From the NCBI GenBank assembly GCA_004794785.1, contig SJOL01007224.1, positions 26,633 through 90,632 on the forward strand: a stretch of DNA of 64,000 nt. The letters run 5' to 3'. The notes beneath the pieces are model-generated. The model ran no database searches and was not told the DNA's origin. It saw only the letters and a list, made by a program, of their open reading frames with translations. The stretch's first letter is position 1. Every line of letters starts with the position of its first letter. This DNA comes from Opisthorchis felineus. Its lineage: Eukaryota > Platyhelminthes > Trematoda > Opisthorchiida > Opisthorchiidae. This document shows, in pieces, positions 35,101 to 42,733 of this stretch. Made by a program: the position numbers and the translations under genes.

Positions 35101-35861
35101 TCATCCGATAGGCACTATCACATAGAGCCTGAGAAGTAAAAACAGCTAACAATGACGCCCGTGTAGCTAGCGCCGACTTCCATCAGTTACCCCAACGGAC
35201 TGAAAGCATTAGTATATGACGGGCCTACGTGACTTCACACGTTCCAAGAAAGTCGCTTATCAACCTTTGTACGGGTTTGTCACACGGAGAGCACGTTTGT
35301 GCTGTTGAACTCCAGTCCTCTATCGTTGTGATATAGGAAAGGGAGATTCATAGTTTCAAACACTTACCAACCATGTTCAGTGCATGCTTGGATAGATGAG
35401 ACCGAGGTACTTGAAGTATTTCCGCTTCCCACGTGTGATTGTATGCTGTAGGAGTGTAGAAACACAGAACCTGTAAAAATGGTGAAAAGTGTATAGTTTG
35501 TTTACCTTGTCAAAGACTGACTGCAGTATAGGATCACCTGGTGTGATGCACTGCAATCGGTCGCAAAACAAGAGGACCACGCTATTGATCAATGCCGGCT
35601 TACGAATCACACACCAACTGGAAAGAGAGATATGGCAGTGAGGGATGGCAGAAAAGAACATACTCTGGCCAGGCACTATAGTGCTGCGGGAAGAAAATGA
35701 GGCCGACAAGTTTTTGAAGCTCTGACGCATACAAGGTATGCTTTGTTCTTAGTTTCTCCTCATTGAAGAACAGAAAGGGCACCTATGGAGGGTAGTGGTA
35801 GGCTCACTGGTATCATTACCTTTGATTTTTTCGACAATTTTGTTGTCTCCGCAAAACCCAT
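16912..35861 (-). CDS. REXO5: REXO5/NEF-sp-like DEDDh RNA exonuclease, 11 exons
   Basis: Predicted 3'-5' exoribonuclease of the REXO1/REXO5 family; family members are nuclear or nucleolar and trim snoRNA and rRNA 3' ends. Coding exons in transcript order: 35861-35820, 35782-35664, 35617-35506, 35470-35368, 31416-31073, 29146-28974, 26870-26732, 24694-24594, 22806-22718, 21863-21415, 17172-16912. Every junction is GT-AG and every phase agrees, giving about 643 aa (human REXO5 is roughly 770). Residues 1-125 carry the family's N-terminal module, including the W-C-V-I...SVVLLF stretch. The DEDDh nuclease spans about 245-407: FAIDCEM (D256, E258), GHSIANDLQAM (D339), GHSSAEDA (H388, D393). The C-terminal exon, with LYEGLPEHSLLIV, resembles the REXO5 tail. 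I did not find the RRM region of vertebrate REXO5 in the 4.2 kb last intron. The join of exon 10 to exon 11 is the weakest step, because extra exons could lie between them. Confidence 0.85.
20183..20395 (-). other. Possible extra exon in the last REXO5-like intron
   Basis: A - strand open frame, part of it reading AFEFARAVRTADFMTVSRRK, preceded by TGTGTATTATAG. Its start phase (one or two bases) does not fit the phase-0 donor of exon 10, and it runs to its own stop. It could be an alternative last exon or chance. Recorded because this intron is where the vertebrate RRM region would be expected. Confidence 0.2.
21190..21384 (-). repeat. tRNA-derived SINE, family A
   Basis: On the - strand: CGAGGTAGCTCAGTGGTCAA at 21376-21357, B-box GGTTCGAACCC, then the family body through GGCATGGTAGCTAGATAC. 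It lies in the last REXO5-like intron, same orientation as the gene, starting about 30 bp past the splice donor. Confidence 0.8.
21415..21863 (-). CDS. REXO5: REXO5-like exon 10
   Basis: 149 codons after a two-base phase start that exactly complements exon 9. Hydrophilic, with SNRKRVDHD, VTELRQSYRFLGPP and RTNRFILAKAHC. The acceptor TTTCTCAG is preceded by a mixed tract; the donor GAG|GTTTGT is non-optimal. A SINE begins about 30 bp downstream of the donor. No domain recognised. Confidence 0.7.
22718..22806 (-). CDS. REXO5: REXO5-like exon 9, nuclease motif III
   Basis: Encodes RMIQTGTSGHSSAEDA and then DLVRLKLSQ. GHSSAEDA supplies the catalytic His and last Asp of the DEDDh set. Acceptor CCCCGTCCTCAG, donor GTCAAG|GTGAGT. 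Confidence 0.92.
24594..24694 (-). CDS. REXO5: REXO5-like exon 8
   Basis: Encodes IYHPYLIDTSVIYNLKGAR and then KARLRFLAEHFL. HPYLIDTS is a hallmark of the REXO family between motifs II and III. The open stretch is too short to stand out as an ORF. Acceptor CCCCCCCGATTCAG, donor CCTCGG|GTGAGT. Confidence 0.92.
24701..24721 (+). other. G-run cluster at an exon 8 splice acceptor
   Basis: C-G8-A-G4-A-G4-A-G on the + strand. Its complement is the C-rich polypyrimidine tract six bases upstream of the acceptor AG of REXO5-like exon 8. Confidence 0.7.
26732..26870 (-). CDS. REXO5: REXO5-like exon 7, nuclease motif II
   Basis: Encodes FSGITRDMLAPVTTTVADIQ and then LPPDAILVGHSIANDLQAMK. The Asp in HSIAND is the motif II metal ligand. 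Acceptor TGTTTTCAACAG, donor ATGAAG|GTTAGG, ending in phase 0. Confidence 0.93.
28974..29146 (-). CDS. REXO5: REXO5-like exon 6, nuclease motif I
   Basis: Encodes SPMFAIDCEMVV and then RLVKPENPVEDYVTK. DCEM is exonuclease motif I (metal-binding Asp and Glu). Acceptor TTCTTTATCCACAG, donor ACAAA|GTACGT. The split AA|G codon restores Lys and the family-typical TKFSGIT across the junction. Confidence 0.92.
29583..29682 (+). repeat. SINE family A, 5'-truncated
   Basis: Body only: GTCCTGTCTAGGCTTGGGAA, TATCCCAGTCCTTGTGCTTC, GGTGGCATTGCAGCTAGGC. Lies in an intron of the REXO5-like gene, antisense to it. Confidence 0.7.
31073..31416 (-). CDS. REXO5: REXO5-like exon 5 (linker)
   Basis: 114 codons after a two-base phase start. 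A charged, Pro/Ala-rich linker containing REWVKSTVAEAAAELDRL and LLMNLEQMLYERIPVP. Acceptor TTTCTATGCTCAACCCCTATAG, donor AGCAAG|GTCTGT (a weaker donor). No fold recognised. It bridges the N-terminal module to the nuclease domain and both flanking phases fit. Confidence 0.7.
31735..31860 (+). repeat. Dispersed repeat C, copy 1
   Basis: Core GATTGCAAACGTTTCATCAC followed by CAATCGGGGTGAGATCATCA and GTGCGTTG. The inverted second copy is at 38.7 kb. Located in REXO5-like intron 4. Confidence 0.65.
34276..34450 (+). repeat. tRNA-derived SINE, family A
   Basis: ATGACTCAGTGGTTAGAGCG A-box, GGTCCGTGGTTCGAACC B-box, then GGGCGACCTGGCAGTATCCC and GGCATGGCAGTTAGGCACC. Inside REXO5-like intron 4, antisense. 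Confidence 0.8.
35368..35470 (-). CDS. REXO5: REXO5-like exon 4
   Basis: 34 codons plus one base, starting VLCFYTPTAYNHTWEAE. It follows a 35-nt intron (GTAAAC...TTTTTACAG) and ends GTTG|GTAAGT in phase 1, which the next exon (31416) satisfies. Confidence 0.75.
35506..35617 (-). CDS. REXO5: REXO5-like exon 3
   Basis: Encodes WCVIRKPALINSVVLLF and then QSVFDK. The W-C-x-I-x-K...VVLL pattern is the family's conserved N-terminal strand. The first base completes a GAT (Asp) codon with exon 2. Acceptor CTCTCTTTCCAG, donor GACAAG|GTAAAC. Confidence 0.8.
35664..35782 (-). CDS. REXO5: REXO5-like exon 2
   Basis: Encodes 39 codons plus two bases, starting VPFLFFNEEK and including LYASELQKLVGLIF. This matches the helical segment ahead of the conserved Trp in REXO5-type proteins. 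Flanked by a 37-nt intron upstream and a 46-nt intron downstream. Acceptor CTCCATAG, donor CCAGA|GTATGT. Confidence 0.75.
35820..35861 (-). CDS. REXO5: REXO5-like exon 1 (start codon)
   Basis: Encodes MGFAETTKLSKKSK, a Lys-rich start that could serve as a nuclear signal. The ATG is chosen because it is the first Met in frame with exon 2, and an in-frame TAA lies only two codons upstream. The exon ends AAAG|GTAATG. A canonical pyrimidine-rich acceptor (..CACATTTCAG) lies only 16 nt upstream of the ATG. Confidence 0.7.
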
Positions 35862-35895
35862 AGGTTAAGGCGAACGGCTGAAATGTGAAAAGCGA
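35862..35895 (-). promoter_or_regulatory. 3' splice acceptor just upstream of the REXO5-like ATG
   Basis: Reads GCTTTTCACATTTCAG|CCGTTCG on the - strand with AG at 35878-35879. It leaves a 16-nt leader before the ATG. Either the acceptor of a 5' UTR intron or a spliced-leader trans-splice site. Confidence 0.5.
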
Positions 35896-36478
35896 ATAAG
35901 CAGACAATTGGGACTCGAAATCTGAAGTGAACTATGTTCCACCAAGACAATCAAAGTATTCATAAAAACGGCCCAGGACATTCACACAGATTTATGAAGA
36001 ATATATTACATAGAAAACGACACAAGAGATGAGCCTTCCAATCTCAGCACACAGAGTAACCGGTGAGTAACGAAGTGAATACATAAAATGAATACCCACA
36101 AAGGAGTGCATACATTAGCACTTGGACATACAGAGGGAGTCTTAAGAATGTACACAACCAGAGAATTCCATAAATGAAATAACTGTGCTATGTAAGCGGA
36201 TAGTCGGAGACACTACTCCATCGTTCCGAATCTCCAGCTTCCTGCTTGCACGGAAATCCATAAAGCCAATAGCAGGATTCGACTACATTTGTGCGTTACT
36301 AGCCGAAAGAAGTTAGCCTTTGTGTTAGTCAGCCACCGTGCTGACGACAAACAGCATACTGCTACGCAGATGACCGTCACTGATACGAAATCACATCTCA
36401 GAAGTTCATATCCGAAAGCCCTCCGAAGATCTTGAGCGTCCAGATAATGTTGCTTATCATTGCTGTTCGTGCCGCGGG

Positions 36479-36778
36479 TTGTTCACTAGAGGAACTCTTA
36501 CCCCTTATTCCGATAATCTTACTAGCTGCAACTTACTGGACCCCATTCAGGCAGTCGCTTACCAACTTATGACAGGAAGCTGGGTCTACACACAATACCT
36601 AAGGTGGTCCCAACAGTGGACCTTCACAGAGATCAAAATAGCCGAACAATACAGTAGCTCAGGATCAGTTCAGTTCACTTTGCGGGTACGAAACGCGTAT
36701 GGAAGTATAGTGGTCCCAGCTTCTACAGTATTGTTCACCGATGGTAAGGATGATAAGACAACCACAACCACGCGTTGA
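36479..36778 (+). other. Unassigned open frame beside the REXO5-like 5' end
   Basis: Contains WVYTQYLRWSQQWTFTEIKI and VQFTLRVRNAYGSIVVPAST. The beta-rich pattern and a donor-like G|GTAAGG at about 36744 suggest a possible exon of a gene diverging from the REXO5-like one. No acceptor or partner exon was found and no family recognised. Confidence 0.2.
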
Positions 36779-36839
36779 AGTTGATGGTCCAACCAGTTCA
36801 TTGACTTTGAATGGTTATACTTGTCGAGTATGGTAGGAG

Positions 36840-37345
36840 GTGAGAGGACTATGAAGTGGAGCTGACAGCTTTGATGCAGTATCGCCATCGATCGACAGGA
36901 GCACCAACAACTGGTTTGTCTTGTCTCAGAGTCCCCATCTGGGGAGAAAGCATTTACAAACATGACAATTCGTTGCTGCCCCTGGGTCGCCTCGATGCGG
37001 CGCATGGCTGGGAAAAGAGGATTCTGCGAGGCAAACGGCCCTCAGGAATACGAAGTACGTGGTCAACCAGCGTAATCTAGTGCCATTCAATTGGTCTATC
37101 AATCGGAAGTTGCATTTCCTGAAAACCACCTGGGATTACTGACCTGATATTCCAACCGCATATGTACAGTGCACCGATAGTCAAACACAGTCTTCGAAGA
37201 TCTGCATGCAGCCATCATCTCTGATTCGTAAAGTAGGAGAGATCGAAGTACAGTATTGTTCATCCTATCTCTGACAATCAAGCTGATGTTAACACCCGAA
37301 TGAATCTGATGAAATACCGTAGTAGTTCTCACAGTGTATATGGAG
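36840..37345 (-). mobile_element. RTE-like LINE C-terminal fragment, antisense
   Basis: On the - strand: TVLRSLLLYESEMMAACRSS and VFDYRC (intact relatives read V-R-S-V-L-L-Y-G-S-E-T-W and V-F-D-H-R-C-L-R), then, after a shift, TRLRWLTTYFVFLRAVCLAE matching R-L-R-W-L-G-H-V-L-R-M. Several frame changes. Confidence 0.6.
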
Positions 37346-37624
37346 CGCAGATGTGGGCCTTATAAGCGTTTCTTTGCCCTAAGTGCACTAAGGGTCCAGG
37401 GTCTCGTACCACAGCCTGTTTCTATGCGCCCTTTGTTCATAAGGTTGCCGTCCGGATGATTGAGTAGTGTTCGACTATTTTCTGCATTTTATATGGTGGG
37501 TGTTGTCCTGCCATAGTATGTTGCGGCAACTGATCGTATCAGTCCGGTGCTACAATTTCATTTCATCAGCGAAAAGCATGTTTGAACGAACTGCATGCCG
37601 TTGACATACAGACTAAAGAGGAGA

Positions 37625-38530
37625 GGACCTAAGGCCAATCTCTAAAGTATACAGCGTTCCCTGAGCCTTTCTGTGGTTGCGCGAACAGTAAACTGGTAAT
37701 CCAGAAACGACCCTTTCCGAAGCCATACTGGTGTGGGTCTAGCAGCCGTTGCCGTTGAACAAATTCCTTCACGTCAATTTTTAATACTTTTTCAAGGACT
37801 TTTGGCAGGGTGAGTGCCAACCAAACCGGTCGATAGTCTGGCGGATGCATGTGAACACCATTTTGTGGAAAGATGAAAGGGTTGGGAAGGTGCTGGGTCG
37901 ATGAATGTGGATACCGGGAAGGAAGTCGGCGAGCAAGCCGAATTGACCTAGGTCAAGAAATAGAAGTCAGCACACAGAAATAGTTCGGGAAATATCCAGT
38001 CCAGGGTTCGTTCGAAGGTGTGAACAATAGTAGCAGAAACTGACGACTCAAAAAACCTGGTCCCGAAGAGGATCACGATCGGCGAGAAGATATTTCGACG
38101 GCCCGGCTTGTATACGCTCTCCGGGAGAATTTAAATTTGTAGCTGCGGAGATCGGTGTTGTGGGTGAGGGTGGAAGAGCCATCCTTGAAAAACACCTACT
38201 GAGTAAAAGGCACGTCCTCAACTAGAAGGATTGGGAGGTCAGTGAGGTCGCATTTAAAGTTACCGTCGTGACGAAGGACTACAATCTCGTCTTAGTCGTC
38301 GGACATGCCTGGTTAGCGAGACCTGGAAAGAGCAGCTCCGTGTCATGGGTGTCCGGTATAAGCCAGGTTTCTGTTATAGCTATAAGGTTCCACGGGGTTT
38401 TTTGGTGGCATCAGAGAAGCCCAACATGCTTGCAGTAGAGTTTTTGAGCATTTGTATAACAGTAGCTTATGGTGCGGACTTTCATTGGGAGTGGGTGTCT
38501 TGGACATGGAGATTGAGATGACCACCCAAG
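37625..38530 (-). mobile_element. CR1-like LINE 5' fragment (endonuclease plus RT start)
   Basis: Antisense. Near 38.45 kb a frame reads YCYTNAQKLYCK and then NLIAITETWLIPDTHD, an apurinic endonuclease ITETWL motif. At 37.63-37.85 kb there is PPDYRPVWLALTLPKVLEKV and HQYGFGKGR, the RT N-Y-R-P-V-S-L-T...G-F-R-x-G-R motifs. Frame shifts separate them, and the rest of the RT is missing. Confidence 0.7.
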
Positions 38531-38689
38531 CTAAGGCCAGCAGCCGGTAGAATTTTTCTTGAGTCCAGCGTGGTCATCGATCAATCGGGACACAGGATAA
38601 CAGAACACAAAATGGAACCGCACGACCTAACAACTAACCGTGATCGAAGGTCAGCTCCGGCTAGCAGCACGTATATAAACACATGCAAC

Positions 38690-38815
38690 ACTACTCAACG
38701 CACATCACTACGTTCCCTGACAACGCACTGATAATATCACCTCGATTGGTGATGAAACGTTTGCAATCAAATGGCGCAGCTCAGCGAACAAACCAACGAA
38801 CAGTTGCATCATCAT
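38690..38815 (-). repeat. Dispersed repeat C, copy 2 (inverted)
   Basis: On the - strand: GATTGCAAACGTTTCATCAC then CAATCGAGGTGATATTATCA. It lies just upstream, in transcript sense, of the CR1-like endonuclease fragment, so it may be that LINE's 5' UTR. Confidence 0.65.
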
Positions 38816-40299
38816 CGACAGCATGACATCAGTGTTCAACAATCATGTTTCGCTGCCGTAAACGAACAGTTGACTGTACTGTTATGTTCTTTCAGCCCCA
38901 AGAACTTCATGGAGGAGGACCTTTAGTTCCCTCCAGCCTTGGCCAAGTTGTGGCATATTTTCCTGCGCCGTTACGTTTAAACATTTAACAGAGGACCAAA
39001 GGATTTGCGAGCTCCCTACAGGTGATATGGCCAGTTGGATTATTAGTGTTTTGGTGGGCAATATGTCTACGTCGGTGAAAATTGTGTAAACCCTGGCGGC
39101 CTAGTGGCCAGATGGTGATGGTAAAGTTTTGAGGTTATTTCAGTTAATTCTATGGTGAGACCAAGTTGGTGCTAGGACTGGGTATTGGACTGTTCGCGAC
39201 CCTGGGACGTGTCATTGACCCAGGCCGTCACAGTGTATAGCAGACTGACCTCGCTGCAGCGTTTAACCGTTCACAACCAAAGACTGTTACACAGAAGCTT
39301 TGAAAACGCGTTGGACAGAACCAGAGTTTCTTCGTGCTTTCGGAGTGTTGGCGAAATCCCCGTAGTAAAGTTGGATTGGGTGCTACAGCACCATTTCACA
39401 CAGTGCGGGCGTTCGGTCTCCATTGGACTGCCTTGTTGTCGAAAAAATCTGCATTTGGTGTTGAGCTGTTCGATGGACATGGGTTGAGTACTGACCGGAA
39501 TTCGGACGCTGCAGGGCGAAGTTGGCGGTCAAATCTTCAATTCCCTCACCACGCAAAATCGGAATTGATTCCGGTATTTCTCAGTTGTACAGGTTCAGTT
39601 ATGAAGGACAGGTGTGACCTAGGTCACCTCGATTATAAGCTTATAATCTACTTATAATCATGAATAAATCCAACCACGGGTAGAAGTGGTAAATGCACCT
39701 ACCACTTCTAGCCCATAGGTCAACAGCAGACACACATACTTCCATAGAGAGGTGAACGTTCGGGAATACGGATGACTCGAATACCACTATTAACGGCCAT
39801 AAAACATTTCCGACGAACAAGCAGTCGCAAGATGGCCGATCGGAATAACGGGACAACAATCCGGTTGAATAGGCCTGTTATGGACCAATCAGAAACATGA
39901 AGCGACCGGTCACAATATGCACCAATCAGTAAGTTTAACGCGCTTCTCAGGCTTTGAGGGGTTCATGGTTATCTAGGGAATGTGTAGGTTCTCGGTTCTC
40001 CACGCTTCGCGTCCAGTATGGCTTTATCAGTAGAGGCTGTTCCCGTTGATATCCGGTTTCGGCAATGATTAACAGGTAATGGTGCCCACATGAGTCTGGG
40101 GAAGGTAATAAAAGTAGGGTGTCAAATAATATCACAGAAAACGTGGAGTGATTTTCACTCTCAAATACTCTTGCACCATATTCGTTTGTGGTTCATATAT
40201 GAATTTATCTCCCACTGCTCTTGCTTTTTCACGGCAGACAAGAGATAGATAAGGGATTGTTGAGGACTGCAGTACCTTCTGGACAAAGAAGAATGTGCA

Positions 40300-41260
40300 G
40301 GTTACTCTACGGAGCTTTACATTATTCGAAGGATTGGTTCGCGCCTGGACAATAGTTTGGCTACGCTTCTTCGATATGGTTTGGCGGTTTCGGGTTTGAC
40401 TGCTCCGTGTTATATAACGAATTTGCGCCTGAGGTTTACATCGTGTTTGGCCATCGCGTCTTCAGCTGTTGGGGCGTTCCCTGTCCTTTTTGACAAAGCA
40501 ACCGGATGCGTCTTTGTTCCAGAGGACCTCTAAATACGACAGAAGTGGCAGGGTGAAGAAGCTTGTGCACCGATAAAGCGAATTCTATGGGTAAGGATTA
40601 GGTCGACTCTCATTCTGATATATCCTACCTGAGGAGATTTATCACTTGTAGTCGTTATTAATAAGTCTGGATTTATACGTCTATGTTTTTGCTACATTTG
40701 CGCAGCACGGAGCCTCCCTTGGAAACACACTTGCTCACCTGAATGGGTACCTCAAAAATGATCAAATAAGGCTGGCGGACCTCAGCTGAATCGTCTCAAT
40801 ATCAAATTTTATTAGGTTTCTCTTTGTGAGCGCCGTTTTCGTCATCCGTTTGATACCGTCGGTTGGGTTAAGGCGACCAGGAATATAACTCCCTTTGTTT
40901 CATTCCGTCGGTAAACCACAGAGTTCGTAGTGACTACCACTGGTTTTTCTAATTTGGCCTGTTATGTATTTTCAAGTTGAACTTTGTCTTGGTTGCGGTA
41001 ATCCACTTGTTTAGGTTGTTGAAAACGGATTGTAACTTTTCCTGGGCACAGTAGTCTTATATTGTCCGTATATGTTTATGATGGGGTCTTGATCTGTACA
41101 GGGTAGCCAAATCGTTTGGGTCCATGCATCGAGTCTTGTACCGCACACTTTGTAGCATGGTGCGAATCGGTCTCCACGGGATTAACCAGAAAGCTTGTGT
41201 GCCAGGTGGGTTTTGAAATAGCTTAGGGTGGCTTCGTTGGTCTTTTGGGACCATCAGATT
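40300..41260 (-). mobile_element. CR1-like LINE 3' fragment, antisense
   Basis: Frames on the - strand give EKLQSVFNNLNKWITATKTK followed by FNLK, the region after the YADD box of CR1/Jockey-type RTs, then MRVDLILTHRIRFIG (usually R-G-D-L-I-L-x-Y-R-I) and further 3' sequence to about 40.3 kb. Stops and frame shifts throughout. Confidence 0.55.
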
Positions 41261-41599
41261 GATCCTGTGAACTATTTTTTAAATGCCTTCGAAATCTCTT
41301 GGAGAAAATAATTTCTGTTTGCTTCTAGTGATTGGCTTGCCTATTCTGCATCCCTGTTCCCATTCAAACTTGGCGCCATTTTTCGTCGTGCCCGAAAGCA
41401 CAATTATGCTCCCCTCTGCCTTAATTATGTAAACAAGTGGACGTTCCCAGTTGGTCAGCGGCGGCCCAATTTGTTTGAATGAACACGGAATTTTGAACCC
41501 CTCCCCTCCACGGTCCAACGGTCGGTTCTGCTTCTCTGCTCTCTACTGGAGCTTTCCTTGATCAGAGCTTTATACCACGCTCGACCCGGGTGAACTTCG

Positions 41600-42733
41600 T
41601 TGCAAGCATGGAGGGAGCTTCTTGAAAAATTGATCCTGGGAACGTCTGTTCAATGCATTCAGAAGAAGCAGCCGCATCGGTCGGTGAGTGTGACTGCACC
41701 TTTCAGCCGACCTACTGTAAACACCCATTCTTTGCAGCTTGATGTAGGAACATACACTGAGCCATTGTTTCGCAATGGAAAAGATCTGAATAATATTCCC
41801 GTAGATCCTGTAGGCTGCCGGTTTCTTGACATTTTTATTATCGTACGCGTGACTGGTGGGAAGGCTCTCTGTATGTACTTCCGAAATTCTAAGACGCTTG
41901 ATGTCACCCCCTTCCAGCAGTGGTTATGTATCACTATCACAGTGGTGGTCCTCGTGCCAACTATTGGCGCCGTCTTCGTTGTGCACTCCAGCCAATAGGT
42001 GGACCCCCTACATAGTCTAATTCTCAGTGGCGATCGTAAACACTTCTCGTCCGGGCTCCGTGATTTACATCTCACCATCGATCGTTTGGTGCTTCTAGCT
42101 GGTCCCGTAAACCTATTCACCTGGACCCTTCCAGCAACTTCCATCATCATCAGACAACCCTTGCAGCATGTCTTATTTCACCGCGTCATTGACGGGCTCC
42201 CCCCTTAACTAAAGTGCTCCAGGCTACGAACGTCTACGATGTCTCGCCCTTAATAGCCCACGAATATGACAAACACCGGGGCGATGGAATCACTCGCCCC
42301 TTCAGACGTCCAACACACATGTTTCCTAAGAACAACACTGAGCGGTGACCATGTGAGGGCTGATGGACACGCAGTCGGGTTACCGGTTGCGATCGATAAT
42401 TATCCCACATGCCCACAGCCTGACAGGGTCATTGGCCGCGGCCAATATCTTCGGCTACGGTTGCACGGCACGCGCTTATCACCAGATATCCAGTACATCT
42501 CGCAAGTTGAGAGGGCAGACTTAGCCGCAATAGTTATCCACTTTGATTTTTCCATTGGTATTTGCTCCCAGCGGTTCGTCTCAAAAGTTCCTAGCTTCAT
42601 CAGCTGTGTCGTCAATGGAATGGATTTTGCCTTATTTGTCGTTATTCATGGGTACCCGTTGTCTGCTACCATAATCCGGCTCAGGGGTTCCCCAGTCCTT
42701 GTTAACTACAGCCGTCGGCTTAGTCGCTGTTGA
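41600..42733 (+). other. Unassigned open region with a membrane-like segment
   Basis: From 41600 one + frame stays open to 42208 apart from a single TAG at 41996-41998. Before the TAG it encodes WLCITITVVVLVPTIGAVFV, a membrane-helix-like stretch. A further frame runs 42266-42733 (155 codons). The opposite strand is also open (41659-42150), so composition alone could explain it. No family recognised; adjacent to LINE fragments. Confidence 0.2.

Larger units (their letters stand above)
31417..35367. other. REXO5-like intron 4 (3951 nt)
   Basis: Holds a family A SINE (34276-34450) and repeat C copy 1. Otherwise only short frames and no further exon needed by phase: exon 4 (phase 1) joins exon 5 directly. 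Confidence 0.6.

Noticed and set aside
42266..42733. 155-codon + frame as a host gene
   Set aside because: Both strands are open here and no splice sites or family support was found; kept only as unassigned.
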